Shown piece after piece: positions 1 through 8,693 of a stretch of DNA of 64,000 bases (position 1 is its first letter; each line of letters opens with the position of its first letter). The DNA comes from Blastocladiella emersonii ATCC 22665 (lineage: Eukaryota > Blastocladiomycota > Blastocladiomycetes > Blastocladiales > Blastocladiaceae). Where the stretch lies: NCBI GenBank assembly GCA_025594325.1, contig JANHCV010000002.1, positions 620,001 to 684,000 on the forward strand. The letters are read 5' to 3'. Position numbers and translations under genes: made by a program. The notes beneath the pieces are model-generated. The model ran no database searches, was not told where the DNA came from, and saw only the letters and a list, made by a program, of their open reading frames with translations.

Positions 1-708
1 ATTCCTTTTATCGCGAGGTGGGCGAGTTCTACTTCGAGACCATTCTCCGGACTGCCGATCGGGTCATCGTTACCTTTCTAGGCGAGCTTATCGAGGACCT
101 GGCGGAGGACTACGTCGTGAATCTCGATTTCGACCCGTGGGAGGACGCCATGCGGCGACTTCGTCCTGGTGCTACACGGCGCGAGCGACGCAAGGCCGAG
201 GAGGACGCAGAGCGGGAGCTCGTTGATCACGTCAGGCGCCAGCTCACCCGCGACATCGAGTTCTGCCTTGAGCAAGCTTCAGACAAGGATCGCCCACTCC
301 AAATCGTTAGCGCCGGCGGCCATCGGCGCCATCAAGTCGCTCGACGTGCAGCGGGTTGAGGCGTGGCTCCGCGCTGGCATCGCTCTTGGACTCGAAAAGT
401 GGGACACGGTGCTCCGCGTCAAGGACCACTTTCTTAAGCCCGAGCACGTGTGGACGCTGGAACCGGCGGACGAATCGGGGGCGAACACCACTCGCCGCCG
501 TCGCTGGTTTGTCGGCCCAATTTTCGCGATCGAGGGCAAGTTTTGCATCTTTGGCTACGAGGGCGGGGTCCGGCCGACCGACGACACATTCATTCTTCCA
601 CCCGAGGACCTCCAAGCGATCGTTGCCCGCATTGACGAGTGGCGCGCGCACGAGGACCAGCTCTCGCAGCAGCTCAAGTCCCTGTCGATTCGGTCGCGGC
701 GCCGCTAG
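1..708 (+). pseudogene. Degraded copy of tandem gene family A (partial at window edge)
   Basis: The reading frame enters from outside the window (SFYREVGEFYF from base 3) and matches the family A genes downstream: compare SATYFRDVAHNYF at about 1440 and TLYRELAEHYF at about 3290. It continues to about base 350. The matching second half (AEAWL/VEAWLRAG region, then a FVGPIFAIEGKFCIFGYEGG segment) lies in a different frame, from about 300 to the TAG at 706-708. Relative to the intact copy, about 85 codons are missing at the junction and the frame shifts. An undetected intron could explain the shift, but the missing conserved block argues for a pseudogene. The family function is not recognised. 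Confidence 0.6.
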
Positions 709-787
709 CGCTGTTGTTTCCTCGGCGTTCGTACCCTTGAATCGTGGTCGCCGTTAGCGATAAACGGCTTTTGTGTTGTATGCTATC

Positions 788-793
788 AATAAA
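788..793 (+). promoter_or_regulatory. Candidate polyadenylation signal AATAAA
   Basis: An AATAAA hexamer lies 80 nt after the stop codon of the first family A copy and before the next one. The position fits a poly(A) signal left over from a once functional gene. It rests on motif and position only. Confidence 0.4.
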
Positions 794-954
794 TACCCAG
801 CGGAGGGAACGGGGTTGACGTCTGCTGTGAGACATGAGACGCGTCGATGAATCATGTGAGGGATACTCCAAAATTGAAACTCCGTGAGTGGCCTCAATCG
901 AGCCACCACGATCCCATCTCTCCCCTCCGCAATCACACACCACCACGTAAACCA

Positions 955-2583
955 ATGAATGACTCCGTGAAACGTGTTGGCAAGAAGCGCAGGGCGACGC
1001 TTCCGCCGTTGGATCCGCCCGCGGCGCTCGCCGGCGACGAGGTCCTTCCCACGGCGGAGGACTACCGCCGCGTCGGGACCGGCGAGCTCGTATCCGTGGT
1101 CCGATCCGCTTCGGCTTACTTCCGCAACACGATGAAGCCCGGCATCGCTGCTCGCTACACGAACAGCGCCGAGTACGGGCCGCTCTTTGACAAGCTCAAC
1201 GAGGCGGCCAAGCAGCTCCGCCACGAGGTCTCCAACGTCTTCCACCACTATCAGCGCATATTCAGCACCAAGGAGCTTGCCCTTCTCCTCGAGTCTTGGG
1301 AGCGCGTCGAGCTGACTTTCCGCGCGCTCACCGACGACTACTTTCTCACCAACTTCAATCGGGTCCAAGACCACCGCATCCGCGCCGCCATCGTTGCTCA
1401 CCTCCGTTTCGGCAACCAAGGTTCGATGTTTCGCCCACCCGGATCCGCGACCTACTTTCGCGACGTTGCCCACAACTATTTTAAAATGACGGGCGTGGCC
1501 GCTGCAAAAAATCGAGACGCGTACATTGACGAGCTTGCCGCGGCCATGACGAATCGCGAGCTTGGGCTTCCGGGTTCGGACTCTAAGGTCAGCCAGCACG
1601 AACGGAACAAGGTTTTCGATGCCAAGATTGAAGAGGTCAAGCGCATGCTCGCGCACAATTATGTCCCGAACCGGCCGCTGCTTGCCCTTGCTGCCTTCCC
1701 CACGATTCGAAAGCGCTTGATTCGCGAGGGTGTGCTTACCGAAGCCAACAAGTACCCGACGATTTTCCTCCGCAATCACGAGTTTGGCCCCTTCATCATC
1801 CTCACGTTCGATGCGTTTTGCGACCTCTTCATCATTGGCCAGCGCCCGCACCGCGAGCTTCCGCCCGTCATGCCGCTGCAGACTGACGCCGTGGCTGCGC
1901 TTATCGGGCTCAACGGCGCGCCGCCCGCGCCCATTGAACGCATCCGCGCGCAGGACGTCGATCAGGCCGAGGCGTGGCTCCGTGCCAGCGTCGAGCACGG
2001 TCTTGCAACGTGGGACGACATGCTCAGCGTGTACTACTACTTTGTCCGCCCGAAATGGCTCTGGCAGCAGCCGCTGAAAGCGCAGTCGAAGAAGGAACCG
2101 CGTCCGCTGCGTTTCGGCGCCAACTTCTTCAAGGTCTTCTACGAGAATCACCGCGTGTGCCTGTACTCTTACCAAAAGGGCGTCCCGGCCAGCGACGCGT
2201 ACCTCTCGATGCTCTCCCAAAACGACATGAAGGCTCTCACCATCCGCATCCACGAGTACTACCAGCACCAGATCCAGCTCGTGCGGCAGTTCGAGGCCAT
2301 GACCCTGCAGCAGCGAAGTCTTGGTCCTGCTTACGGACACGGTACTGGGTACTACAACGGAGTGTACTACGGACCCGACCATGGCGGTCTCGGGGCCGCC
2401 GGGACCTTTGCCTATCCGGGATACGATGCAGCCTACTACGGCGGTGATTACGATGCCCATGCGGACCAGCAGGACGCTTACTACGCACGCGAGTTCGCTC
2501 CGTCAGCAGCGCATGCGCAGCACCCGCCGTCACACGTCCCCGCGGGCGCTTCGCCTGTTCCCTGGCACTACGCGAACGAGTGA
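955..2583 (+). CDS. Family A protein, intact copy, unknown function
   Basis: Single-exon ORF of 542 aa from the ATG at 955. A further in-frame ATG at 847 would add 36 residues. I prefer 955 because the product then begins with a short basic stretch (VKRVGKKRR), like the third copy (KRPRGEARAKARR), which could be a nuclear localisation signal. The body is a charged, probably helical domain (about residues 60-270), then a second conserved block (about 320-450) with QAEAWL, RFGANFFKVFY and HRVCLYSYQKG motifs shared with the first copy. The last 90 residues are rich in Gly, Tyr, Asp and His and probably disordered. No catalytic motif, signal peptide or membrane segment is visible. It sits between two broken paralogs in the same orientation. 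I do not recognise the family. Confidence 0.75.
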   Translation: MNDSVKRVGKKRRATLPPLDPPAALAGDEVLPTAEDYRRVGTGELVSVVRSASAYFRNTMKPGIAARYTNSAEYGPLFDKLNEAAKQLRHEVSNVFHHYQRIFSTKELALLLESWERVELTFRALTDDYFLTNFNRVQDHRIRAAIVAHLRFGNQGSMFRPPGSATYFRDVAHNYFKMTGVAAAKNRDAYIDELAAAMTNRELGLPGSDSKVSQHERNKVFDAKIEEVKRMLAHNYVPNRPLLALAAFPTIRKRLIREGVLTEANKYPTIFLRNHEFGPFIILTFDAFCDLFIIGQRPHRELPPVMPLQTDAVAALIGLNGAPPAPIERIRAQDVDQAEAWLRASVEHGLATWDDMLSVYYYFVRPKWLWQQPLKAQSKKEPRPLRFGANFFKVFYENHRVCLYSYQKGVPASDAYLSMLSQNDMKALTIRIHEYYQHQIQLVRQFEAMTLQQRSLGPAYGHGTGYYNGVYYGPDHGGLGAAGTFAYPGYDAAYYGGDYDAHADQQDAYYAREFAPSAAHAQHPPSHVPAGASPVPWHYANE

Positions 2584-2940
2584 TATAGTTTGGTCGCGCC
2601 GCGATCTCATGCTGAATTCTTGCAATCAATATAGCCCAGTAGTTTGAAGTGGCATCCCAAATCACGCACTCGTCCGTATCCGTGACGAAGTATTCGCATT
2701 TGCCTGTCAAGAGAGGGAGTTATTGGTGGTTAGTAAACTCAAAGTGATTGCACGAGCTGACGGCGGACGCGTCGGGAGATCATGTGAGTGTCAGCTGATC
2801 GCATCAGGCCACGATCATGATGCGTGCGGGCGCACGTTGCCTGCTAGTGCAGGATTCAGGAATGCGCGGCCTCGATGTAAGCATTTTTTCAGCTCCTTTG
2901 ACTTCTCCCTTGGCTAGTATCCGCGGCAAAATCGAATCCA
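2584..2940 (+). other. Intergenic spacer between family A copies
   Basis: No supportable ORF. It presumably holds the 3' end of the copy ending at 2583 and the promoter of the copy starting at 2941. I see no TATA box. Confidence 0.5.
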
Positions 2941-4332
2941 ATGTCCGCGCCCGCCTCCGCCAAACGGCCGCGCGGCGAAGCGCGCGCCAAGGCCAGGAGA
3001 AACGAGCAGTCTATTCCAGTCGAACACCTCGTAGAGGCGGCGCAGACATGCCGGGTTGAATCTACGCGTGTCCCTCACGAATACGGTGAGTGCAACGGTC
3101 TTTATCAGCTCGCCACGTTTATCGAGTCGCAGAAGAACGTGGTCACCGTCTTTTATGCCGTCGCAAACCCCGCAATGGCAGCTGACCCTGAAAACAGCAA
3201 GGTTCGCAAACTTCGTGCAGCAGTCATTGCCTGCTGGCTCACGCACGCACCTGAACCAATTTTCTATCCTGTCGGGTCGGGCACGCTATATCGCGAGCTG
3301 GCCGAGCACTACTTCGGCATCGACACGGCAAACGCTGCCCGCGTGTCCAAAGGGTTTCTTCCGTATCTGGCCGAAGACTTGACCATCGGTGCGATCAAGC
3401 TCAAGGACAGGGTCTACCAGGACTACACACAGTAGCATGCTACGCCCGACATGACCGAGGACGAGCGTGCTATGCTCGAGCACGAGGCTGGCCAACAGCT
3501 GTACGAACAGATCAATGAGCAACTCGCTCTTGACATCAAGCGGCGCCTCGGACGCGACACCAACCGCCCGCACCAGGTTCTCGCGAGCTTGCCGGAAATC
3601 ATTGAGTCGGCCGAGTGGCAGAGGCTTCTTCCAACGGGTTATCGCAGCCCTGCGCTTCTTCCAACTGCGGACGAAATCGGCCCGCACGTTCTATTCACGC
3701 AGCAGGCACTGCTCAAGATTTTTCGTGCTAGTTTCCGCCAGACGCCGTTAGCACTGCCTCCTGCGCCGACCTCGGCCAAACCTTGTGTCACTTCTATTGC
3801 AGCTGCAGCGACAAAGTACACGGACCCAACGGTGAGTCGCGTCGGGTCAACAATCAAGCGCACAGTGATCAAAGAAATGGGGCCATCGACTCAACGTACC
3901 GGCCCAGCGACTCGACCGGGACCGCCTTCGGTCGTCACTGTCAAGGTCATCGCGCCACCGACCTTGACAAAGGCCGAACCGTGGCCTGTCCTCGCTGTCG
4001 CGCGCAAACCTGCGCCGAATCTGGTCGGAGGGCACAGTGCTCAACACGTTTCTCTTCAGCATGAATCAACGGCAATGTGCGGCCCATCAAGTGGTGAGCG
4101 CGTCGGCCCAAGCTACCCTCGTGCCGTTGCTGTCCCCGTTGGCGGCAAAATTGGGCACAACAGTACCGTGCTTGACGAGATCCCTCACTTCGGACGTATT
4201 CAGCTCAAGGACTCGGGTCCACTGGAACGGTCCAAGGAGGAGCCTGAGCCACACGATCCCAACGCTAGCTACTCGACCCCATGGCTCGACGTTGCGACGA
4301 ACACGTCCGGTCCAGGGACGGTCTCGTGCTGA
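2941..4332 (+). pseudogene. Family A copy interrupted by one in-frame TAG
   Basis: An ATG at 2941 opens a frame that stays open to 4332 except for a single TAG at 3433-3435. Homology to family A continues on both sides of the stop without a frame change. Before it comes FYPVGSGTLYRELAEHYF; after it comes a charged helical stretch and GRDTNRPHQVLASLPEI, which matches GRD/SDKDRPLQIVSA in the first copy. The stop therefore lies inside a conserved domain. After about 3760 the sequence becomes Pro/Thr/Ser-rich and no longer resembles the intact copy, which lacks this tail. The simplest reading is a recent nonsense mutation. Read-through, or two separate shorter proteins (2941-3435 and 3451-4332), cannot be excluded. 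Confidence 0.6.
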
Positions 4333-5115
4333 TCCTGATTTTGAATATAATGCCCGCGTTCTACTTCACTTGATGGTTGGCGATAGTCTCTCATCGTGTG
4401 CGAGACGCGTCGCGGTATCAGGTGAGTGGCGCAACGCGTGTTTTCGCCCTCTCCATCCCGCGATCGCAGCCTGCTTCGAGTTTCGTGGCACTCGTTGAGC
4501 TCTCGGATGCATCGGATAAGCTCCCCTCTCTCTCGCTGATCGCCATCTCCGCGGACTCCCCATGCTGTAGGTAGCAGGACCAGAAGCCTGATGGACCAGT
4601 GAGCTGTGATGCTCGAGTGCGGGGGAGTGCTGTAGGTAGCAGGAACGTCATGGCGGATCCGTTTTGTCCACTCTCACATCATAGCACCCCAGCGATCTTT
4701 TAGGCCAGCTCACGCGACAAGCGTGGCAAGCACGGCACTCGTTGCATTTTGACCCTCACGATCCGGCCCGGTGAGTTCATGACCGCGATGGCGAGCTGGG
4801 TGAGCGTAAGCAGCGCGGTTGGGCGAGCATTACGCCACAGCCGAGTGCCGACGGATTCTCGGCCGGCTCGCGTCATCCCGCGTGCGCACGTGCGCGCGAC
4901 CCGACGGTTTCTCGCGTCGCGTTTCGTCAGCCGGCGTGTCTCCCACTTTTCGCAGGCGGCGTTCGCCTCGCTTCGCGCGCGCGTCCCCTGACGAACGGAC
5001 GGATCGGGTGCTGCTCGCGCGAGAGTATAAAGCGAGCCGCTCCCCGCGCTCTGCCCTCGGCCGTCCCTCACCCCAGTCTCGACTCACCTCTTGCACACCC
5101 TACGCAATCAACACC
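4333..5115. other. Intergenic region with recurring motifs, promoter of the quinone reductase
   Basis: No convincing ORF. It contains GTGCGAGACGCGT (4398-4410) and GTGGCGCAACGCGT (4426-4439), both of which recur in other intergenic stretches of the window. The TATA box of the next gene is at 5026-5031. Confidence 0.5.
5026..5031 (+). promoter_or_regulatory. TATA box of the WrbA-like gene
   Basis: TATAAA in a GC-rich setting (GAGTATAAAGCG), 90 nt upstream of the ATG at 5116. The gene at 38858 has the same hexamer at the same distance. Confidence 0.65.
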
Positions 5116-5797
5116 ATGGTTACCAAGGCCAAGATCGCCATCATCACGTACTCGACGTACGGGCACATCTTCACCCTCGCCGAGGCGGTCAAGGCGGGCG
5201 TCGAGTCGTCGGGCCACGCCGAGGCGACCATCTTCCGGGTCGCCGAGACGCTGTCCAAGGAGATCCTGGACAAGATGCACGCGCCCGAGCCCAAGGACTA
5301 CCCGGTGGCGACGGCCGAGACGCTCAAGGAGCACGACGGGTTCCTGTTCGGCTTCCCGACGCGCTTCGGGATCCTTCCCGCGCAGTTCAAGGCCTTCATG
5401 GACTCGACGGGCGGCCTGTGGAGCAGCGGCGCCCTCGCCGGCAAGCCCGTCGGCACCTTCTTCTCCACGGCCTCGCAGCACGGCGGCCAGGAGACGACGG
5501 CGCTCACGGCGCTCCCCTTTTTCGCGCACCACGGCCTGGTACCTCATCTTCTTTGCTAGCAAGCCGTGAGCGGTCGCCTAACATCCCGCGAACGCCCAGA
5601 TCTACGTCCCGCTCGGGTTCGCCAACACGCACCTGTTCGACGTGTCGGAGGTGGTCGGCGGGTCGGCGTGGGGCGCCGGCACGGTCGCGGGCGGCGACGG
5701 GTCGCGCCAGCCCTCGGACAAGGAGAAGGAGATTGCCGGCACCCAGGGCAAGGACTTTGCCACCATCGCCGCCAAGCTCAAGAACGCCGTCCTGTAA
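5116..5797 (+). CDS. wrbA: WrbA-type NAD(P)H:quinone oxidoreductase (flavodoxin-like)
   Basis: Two exons, 5116-5538 and 5600-5797, joined in phase 0, give 206 aa, the usual length for WrbA/Pst2/Ycp4 proteins. The intron is 61 nt (GTACCT...CCCAG). The N-terminal beta strand [18 protein letters not shown] forms the FMN phosphate loop. [19 protein letters not shown] and [15 protein letters not shown] are signature WrbA segments, followed after the intron by IYVPLGFA. Members of this family bind FMN and reduce quinones with two electrons from NAD(P)H, which limits semiquinone and redox stress; fungal members associate with the plasma membrane cytosolic face. No targeting signal is seen. It has its own TATA promoter. 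Confidence 0.93.
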
Positions 5798-6103
5798 GGC
5801 GTCGTGGCGCGGCGCGAGGACGTGCGCGTGGGTCTCGATCGCCTTCTCTCTCCCTCTCCCTATAGCTGCTCGTGAACACATTTACCCCCCTTTGCTCCCA
5901 ATGTCTCTCACTGGGTCGTCTGTAACGATGTTGTCGAGTCTAATCTACAATCCGCACCGCACGCGGCGCCGATGAGGTGCTCGGAGGAGCCCTTCGCGAC
6001 GAGCAGCAGCGGGGACTTGCGCGAACGCGTCGCGCCACCTCGCTCGTCTCTTCCCCTCCTCTCTGAAGCGTCCCTCACCCTGGCAACTACTCCTCTCACC
6101 ACC

Positions 6104-6669
6104 ATGTCACTCGACGCAATCTACAAGCAGCGCCAGCGCGAGCGCGCCGCCGAGTCGCAGGAAGCGGGTGCGGCAGTCGCACTCAACGCACTGCAACCCG
6201 TCCTGACCAGCTCCTCCCATAGACGCCGTGTGGGCCACCGCGCAGTCCGAGTTCACCGGCGCCGCTCGTGCCGTACACGACCATGTCCGCGAGAGGTCCG
6301 TCTCTCCACCCTCACGCGCCCTCATCTCCAACCTGACACCCGCCCTCCTCGCTGTGTAGCTGCGTCGCTCTGCAGGAGAACCAGCAGTCCGTAGCCGACG
6401 CGACGGCCGACCTCGGCACGCAGGTCCAGGCGCTGCACTCGCAGGTCGCGGCGTGGGGGTCGATGCTGCAGGACCTCAACTCGGCGTTCATGGTACGCTT
6501 GCGCGCCTTCCGCGCAGTCCGGCGCACTGATGCTGACGACGCCGCTCGGCTGTAGGAGCTCGGCGACCTCGAGCACTACACGCGCGTGATCGCCAACAAG
6601 GCCGAGGTCGTGGCGATGGCGCTCGCGCGGGTCGCTGCTCCCGCGAAGCCGAAGGGCGAAGCGGAGTAG
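6104..6669 (+). CDS. BLOC1S1: BLOC1S1/GCN5L1-like subunit (BLOC-1/BORC complex)
   Basis: Four exons (6104-6167, 6223-6295, 6360-6492, 6556-6669) encode 127 aa, close to the 125 aa typical of BLOC1S1. The C-terminal half carries the family pattern: a heptad-rich helix (LGTQVQALHSQVAAWGSMLQ), then LNSAFMELGDLEHYTRVI and a terminal helix. It aligns with the animal protein around the QW..MVENFNQALKEIGDVENWARSI region. In animals this small coiled-coil protein is shared by BLOC-1 and BORC and acts in lysosome-related organelle biogenesis and lysosome positioning. The introns are 55-64 nt and contain stops or frame changes, so splicing is required. A decayed copy lies at 26845-27395. The family call rests on pattern and length, not a profile search. 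Confidence 0.75.
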
Positions 6670-6782
6670 ACCAGCACGCGCTCGCCTGATGCGGCAGGTC
6701 GCCGCCGACCAGCGAGCGCCATCTCGCGCCACCCTTCCTGTCCCCTCTCCCCTCTCGCTCAACCCGCAACGAAATCAACATC

Positions 6783-7286
6783 ATGTCCACCGCGCACCCC
6801 GACCCCACCACCACGGCGACGGCGACCCTCACCGTGAGCGTGATCAAAGCGACGCACCTCCCCTCCCCCCTCCTCGCGTCGACCACCGCCGAGTTCGCCC
6901 TGCGCGTGGCGGGCACCGACGGGACCGCGCACACAACGCTCTTCACCGCTCCGACGACAACCGAGACGGGCGCCGAGCTGATCTGGCACGCGCCGCTGTC
7001 GTTCCCCTCCGCTTCGGCGTTCGGCAAGTGCGGGACCGTCGAGCTGGTGACCAAGTCCGGCGGCGAGGTGGCGGACCAGGCGACGTTCGCGGTGCCCACG
7101 ACGTCTGCGGGCGAGGCCGAGGGCGTTTGGATCGAGATGGCGAGCGGGATGCGGGTGCTCGTTGTCGTGCACCACGAGACGGAGGGCGAGCACGTCGGTG
7201 CGGGCGACCGCGCGATTGCCGAGACGGTGCTGGGGACGCTGGCCAAGCCGGTCGTGTACGTGCTGGCCAAGATTCTCGGGTTCTGA
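6783..7286 (+). CDS. Small C2-like protein lacking calcium ligands
   Basis: Intact 167-aa ORF with no introns. The start TLTVSVIKATHLPSP aligns with the first strand of the C2 proteins at 32.3-35.7 kb (ILRVTVVKAVDLPNM). The rest follows the same plan: a strand-rich body, then a RVLVVVHH strand and a C-terminal helix (TVLGTLAKPVVYVLAKILGF). The Asp residues of calcium loops 1 and 3 seen in the other three are absent, so it probably does not bind calcium in the usual way. It lies 113 nt after the BLOC1S1-like gene on the same strand. The C2 assignment rests on similarity to its paralogs and needs a structural prediction. Confidence 0.6.
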   Translation: MSTAHPDPTTTATATLTVSVIKATHLPSPLLASTTAEFALRVAGTDGTAHTTLFTAPTTTETGAELIWHAPLSFPSASAFGKCGTVELVTKSGGEVADQATFAVPTTSAGEAEGVWIEMASGMRVLVVVHHETEGEHVGAGDRAIAETVLGTLAKPVVYVLAKILGF

Positions 7287-7401
7287 GACGCGCGGGCGAG
7301 CGAGTGGGGTGGGCCAAAGTGTATAATATATCTCGGATTTGGTGGCGACAAGGAAGAACGACAGCAGACGGGGAGGGAGGGAGGGATCGATCACGAGCTT
7401 C

Positions 7402-8370
7402 TTACTGGGGCTTTGGGGAGACGTTGGAGTCGCGGTTCTCCTTGAGAGCGAGGAGCTGGCGGGTGCGGAAGGCCTCGTAGTGGAGCGCGGTGGTCTCGAT
7501 GAGGTCCTGGAGGTGGGTGCGGGTGAGGAAGTTGCGGAGCTGGACAAACTCGCAGTGCTGGTCGTTTTCGACCTGGATGATCCCACCCCACTTGGTGCGG
7601 CGCCCACGGATCGTCTTACCGTCGACGACCACGTTGCGCTCGGACCCGACGACGGCGAAGGGGATGAGGCTGCGGATCAGGGCGTTGAAGGCGCGCTCCT
7701 GGTGGTCCTCGTCGTCGATGGGCTCGCCGGGCAGGTCGTGCGGGTACAGCTTGATGCCGTGGTACTCGATCTCCTCCTTGATGCGGTTCTTGAAGGCGGC
7801 GCGCTCGTCGAGCGTCAGCGAGTCGGACTTGGCGATGACGGGCACCACGTTGCAGATCTCGGACAGCTGGCGCAGCGCCACAATGTCGAGCGGCTTGAGC
7901 GACTGGCCCGACGGGTTGATGAAGAAGAGCACGCAGTGCACACGCGTGTCGGAGATGTGGCGGTCGCGCGCGGCGGTCAGCTCCTTGCGCAGGTAGTGCG
8001 CGTACTGGTCCTTGATGTACTTGAGGATCGGGTCGAGGCAGTGCTCGTTGTTCATGAGGTCGCCGTAGCCGGGCGTGTCGACGACGGTCAGCTTGAGGCG
8101 CACGCCGTTCTCCTCGATGTTGTGGGTGACGGGCGCGATCTCGGTGGTCTGGCGCGGCGGCTCGTTGGCGCGCGTGCGGCCCTTGGAGTCGATGAGGTGC
8201 GCGGCAAACAGCGTGTTGAGCAGCGTCGACTTGCCGAGCCCCGTCGCGCCCACCAGCATCACGTTGAAGGCGAACCCGCGCCGCAGCAGCTTGCGCTCAA
8301 TCTGCTGCGTGATCGTGTCGAACCCGACGTAGCCGCTGAGCGCCGTCTTGGGCAGGTTCATGGTCGCCAT
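7402..8370 (-). CDS. CDC10: Septin, Cdc10 class
   Basis: Uninterrupted 322-aa ORF from the ATG at 8370. The frame is open upstream, but only this start aligns with known Cdc10 proteins, whose first conserved block is YVGFDTITQQIERKLL. G1 (P-loop) is GATGLGKST, G3 is DTPGYGD and G4 is AKSD. The septin unique element near the C terminus includes IPFAVVGSE, RGRRTKWG and LRTHLQDLIETT-type residues (FLTRTHLQDLIETT). As in Cdc10, the C terminus is short with no long coiled coil. Septins of this class form the centre of the hetero-oligomeric rod and assemble at membranes during cytokinesis or polarised growth. It lies 323 nt downstream of the PPR gene on the same strand. Confidence 0.95.
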   Translation of the reverse strand: MATMNLPKTALSGYVGFDTITQQIERKLLRRGFAFNVMLVGATGLGKSTLLNTLFAAHLIDSKGRTRANEPPRQTTEIAPVTHNIEENGVRLKLTVVDTPGYGDLMNNEHCLDPILKYIKDQYAHYLRKELTAARDRHISDTRVHCVLFFINPSGQSLKPLDIVALRQLSEICNVVPVIAKSDSLTLDERAAFKNRIKEEIEYHGIKLYPHDLPGEPIDDEDHQERAFNALIRSLIPFAVVGSERNVVVDGKTIRGRRTKWGGIIQVENDQHCEFVQLRNFLTRTHLQDLIETTALHYEAFRTRQLLALKENRDSNVSPKPQ

Positions 8371-8693
8371 GGTGATTTCGAGGAGGTGTGGCGCGAATTC
8401 GGGTGGTGGTGGCGCAGGCGCGTTCGTTCGGTCACTCGGCGCGCGCACGTGTATAGAGCAGGTGTTGATGCGTTGCAGCGAGTGCGTGTGGCCGTTCCGT
8501 GCGCTGGTGCAGGACAGCTTTAGAGGCAAGGTCGCGAGGCAGAGGGACCGACGCGACTCTCTCCCCCGGCGTGTGGCGGCGACAAGAACGATGGGTGGCG
8601 CGCGCGACCCGGGTGGCGTCGCCCTCGCCGGCCTACGCACGTGGCCCCACGCCTCAAAATGGTCTCCCAAAAATTACACTATTCTATCAAGTA
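8371..8693 (-). other. Spacer between PPR gene and septin
   Basis: The septin frame stays open through most of this stretch without a further in-frame ATG. I read it as 5' untranslated sequence and promoter. No TATA box is seen. Confidence 0.4.

Noticed and set aside
754-2460. 568-codon minus-strand ORF opposite the intact family A gene
   Set aside because: The plus strand is supported by homology to two neighbouring paralogs; this one is not.
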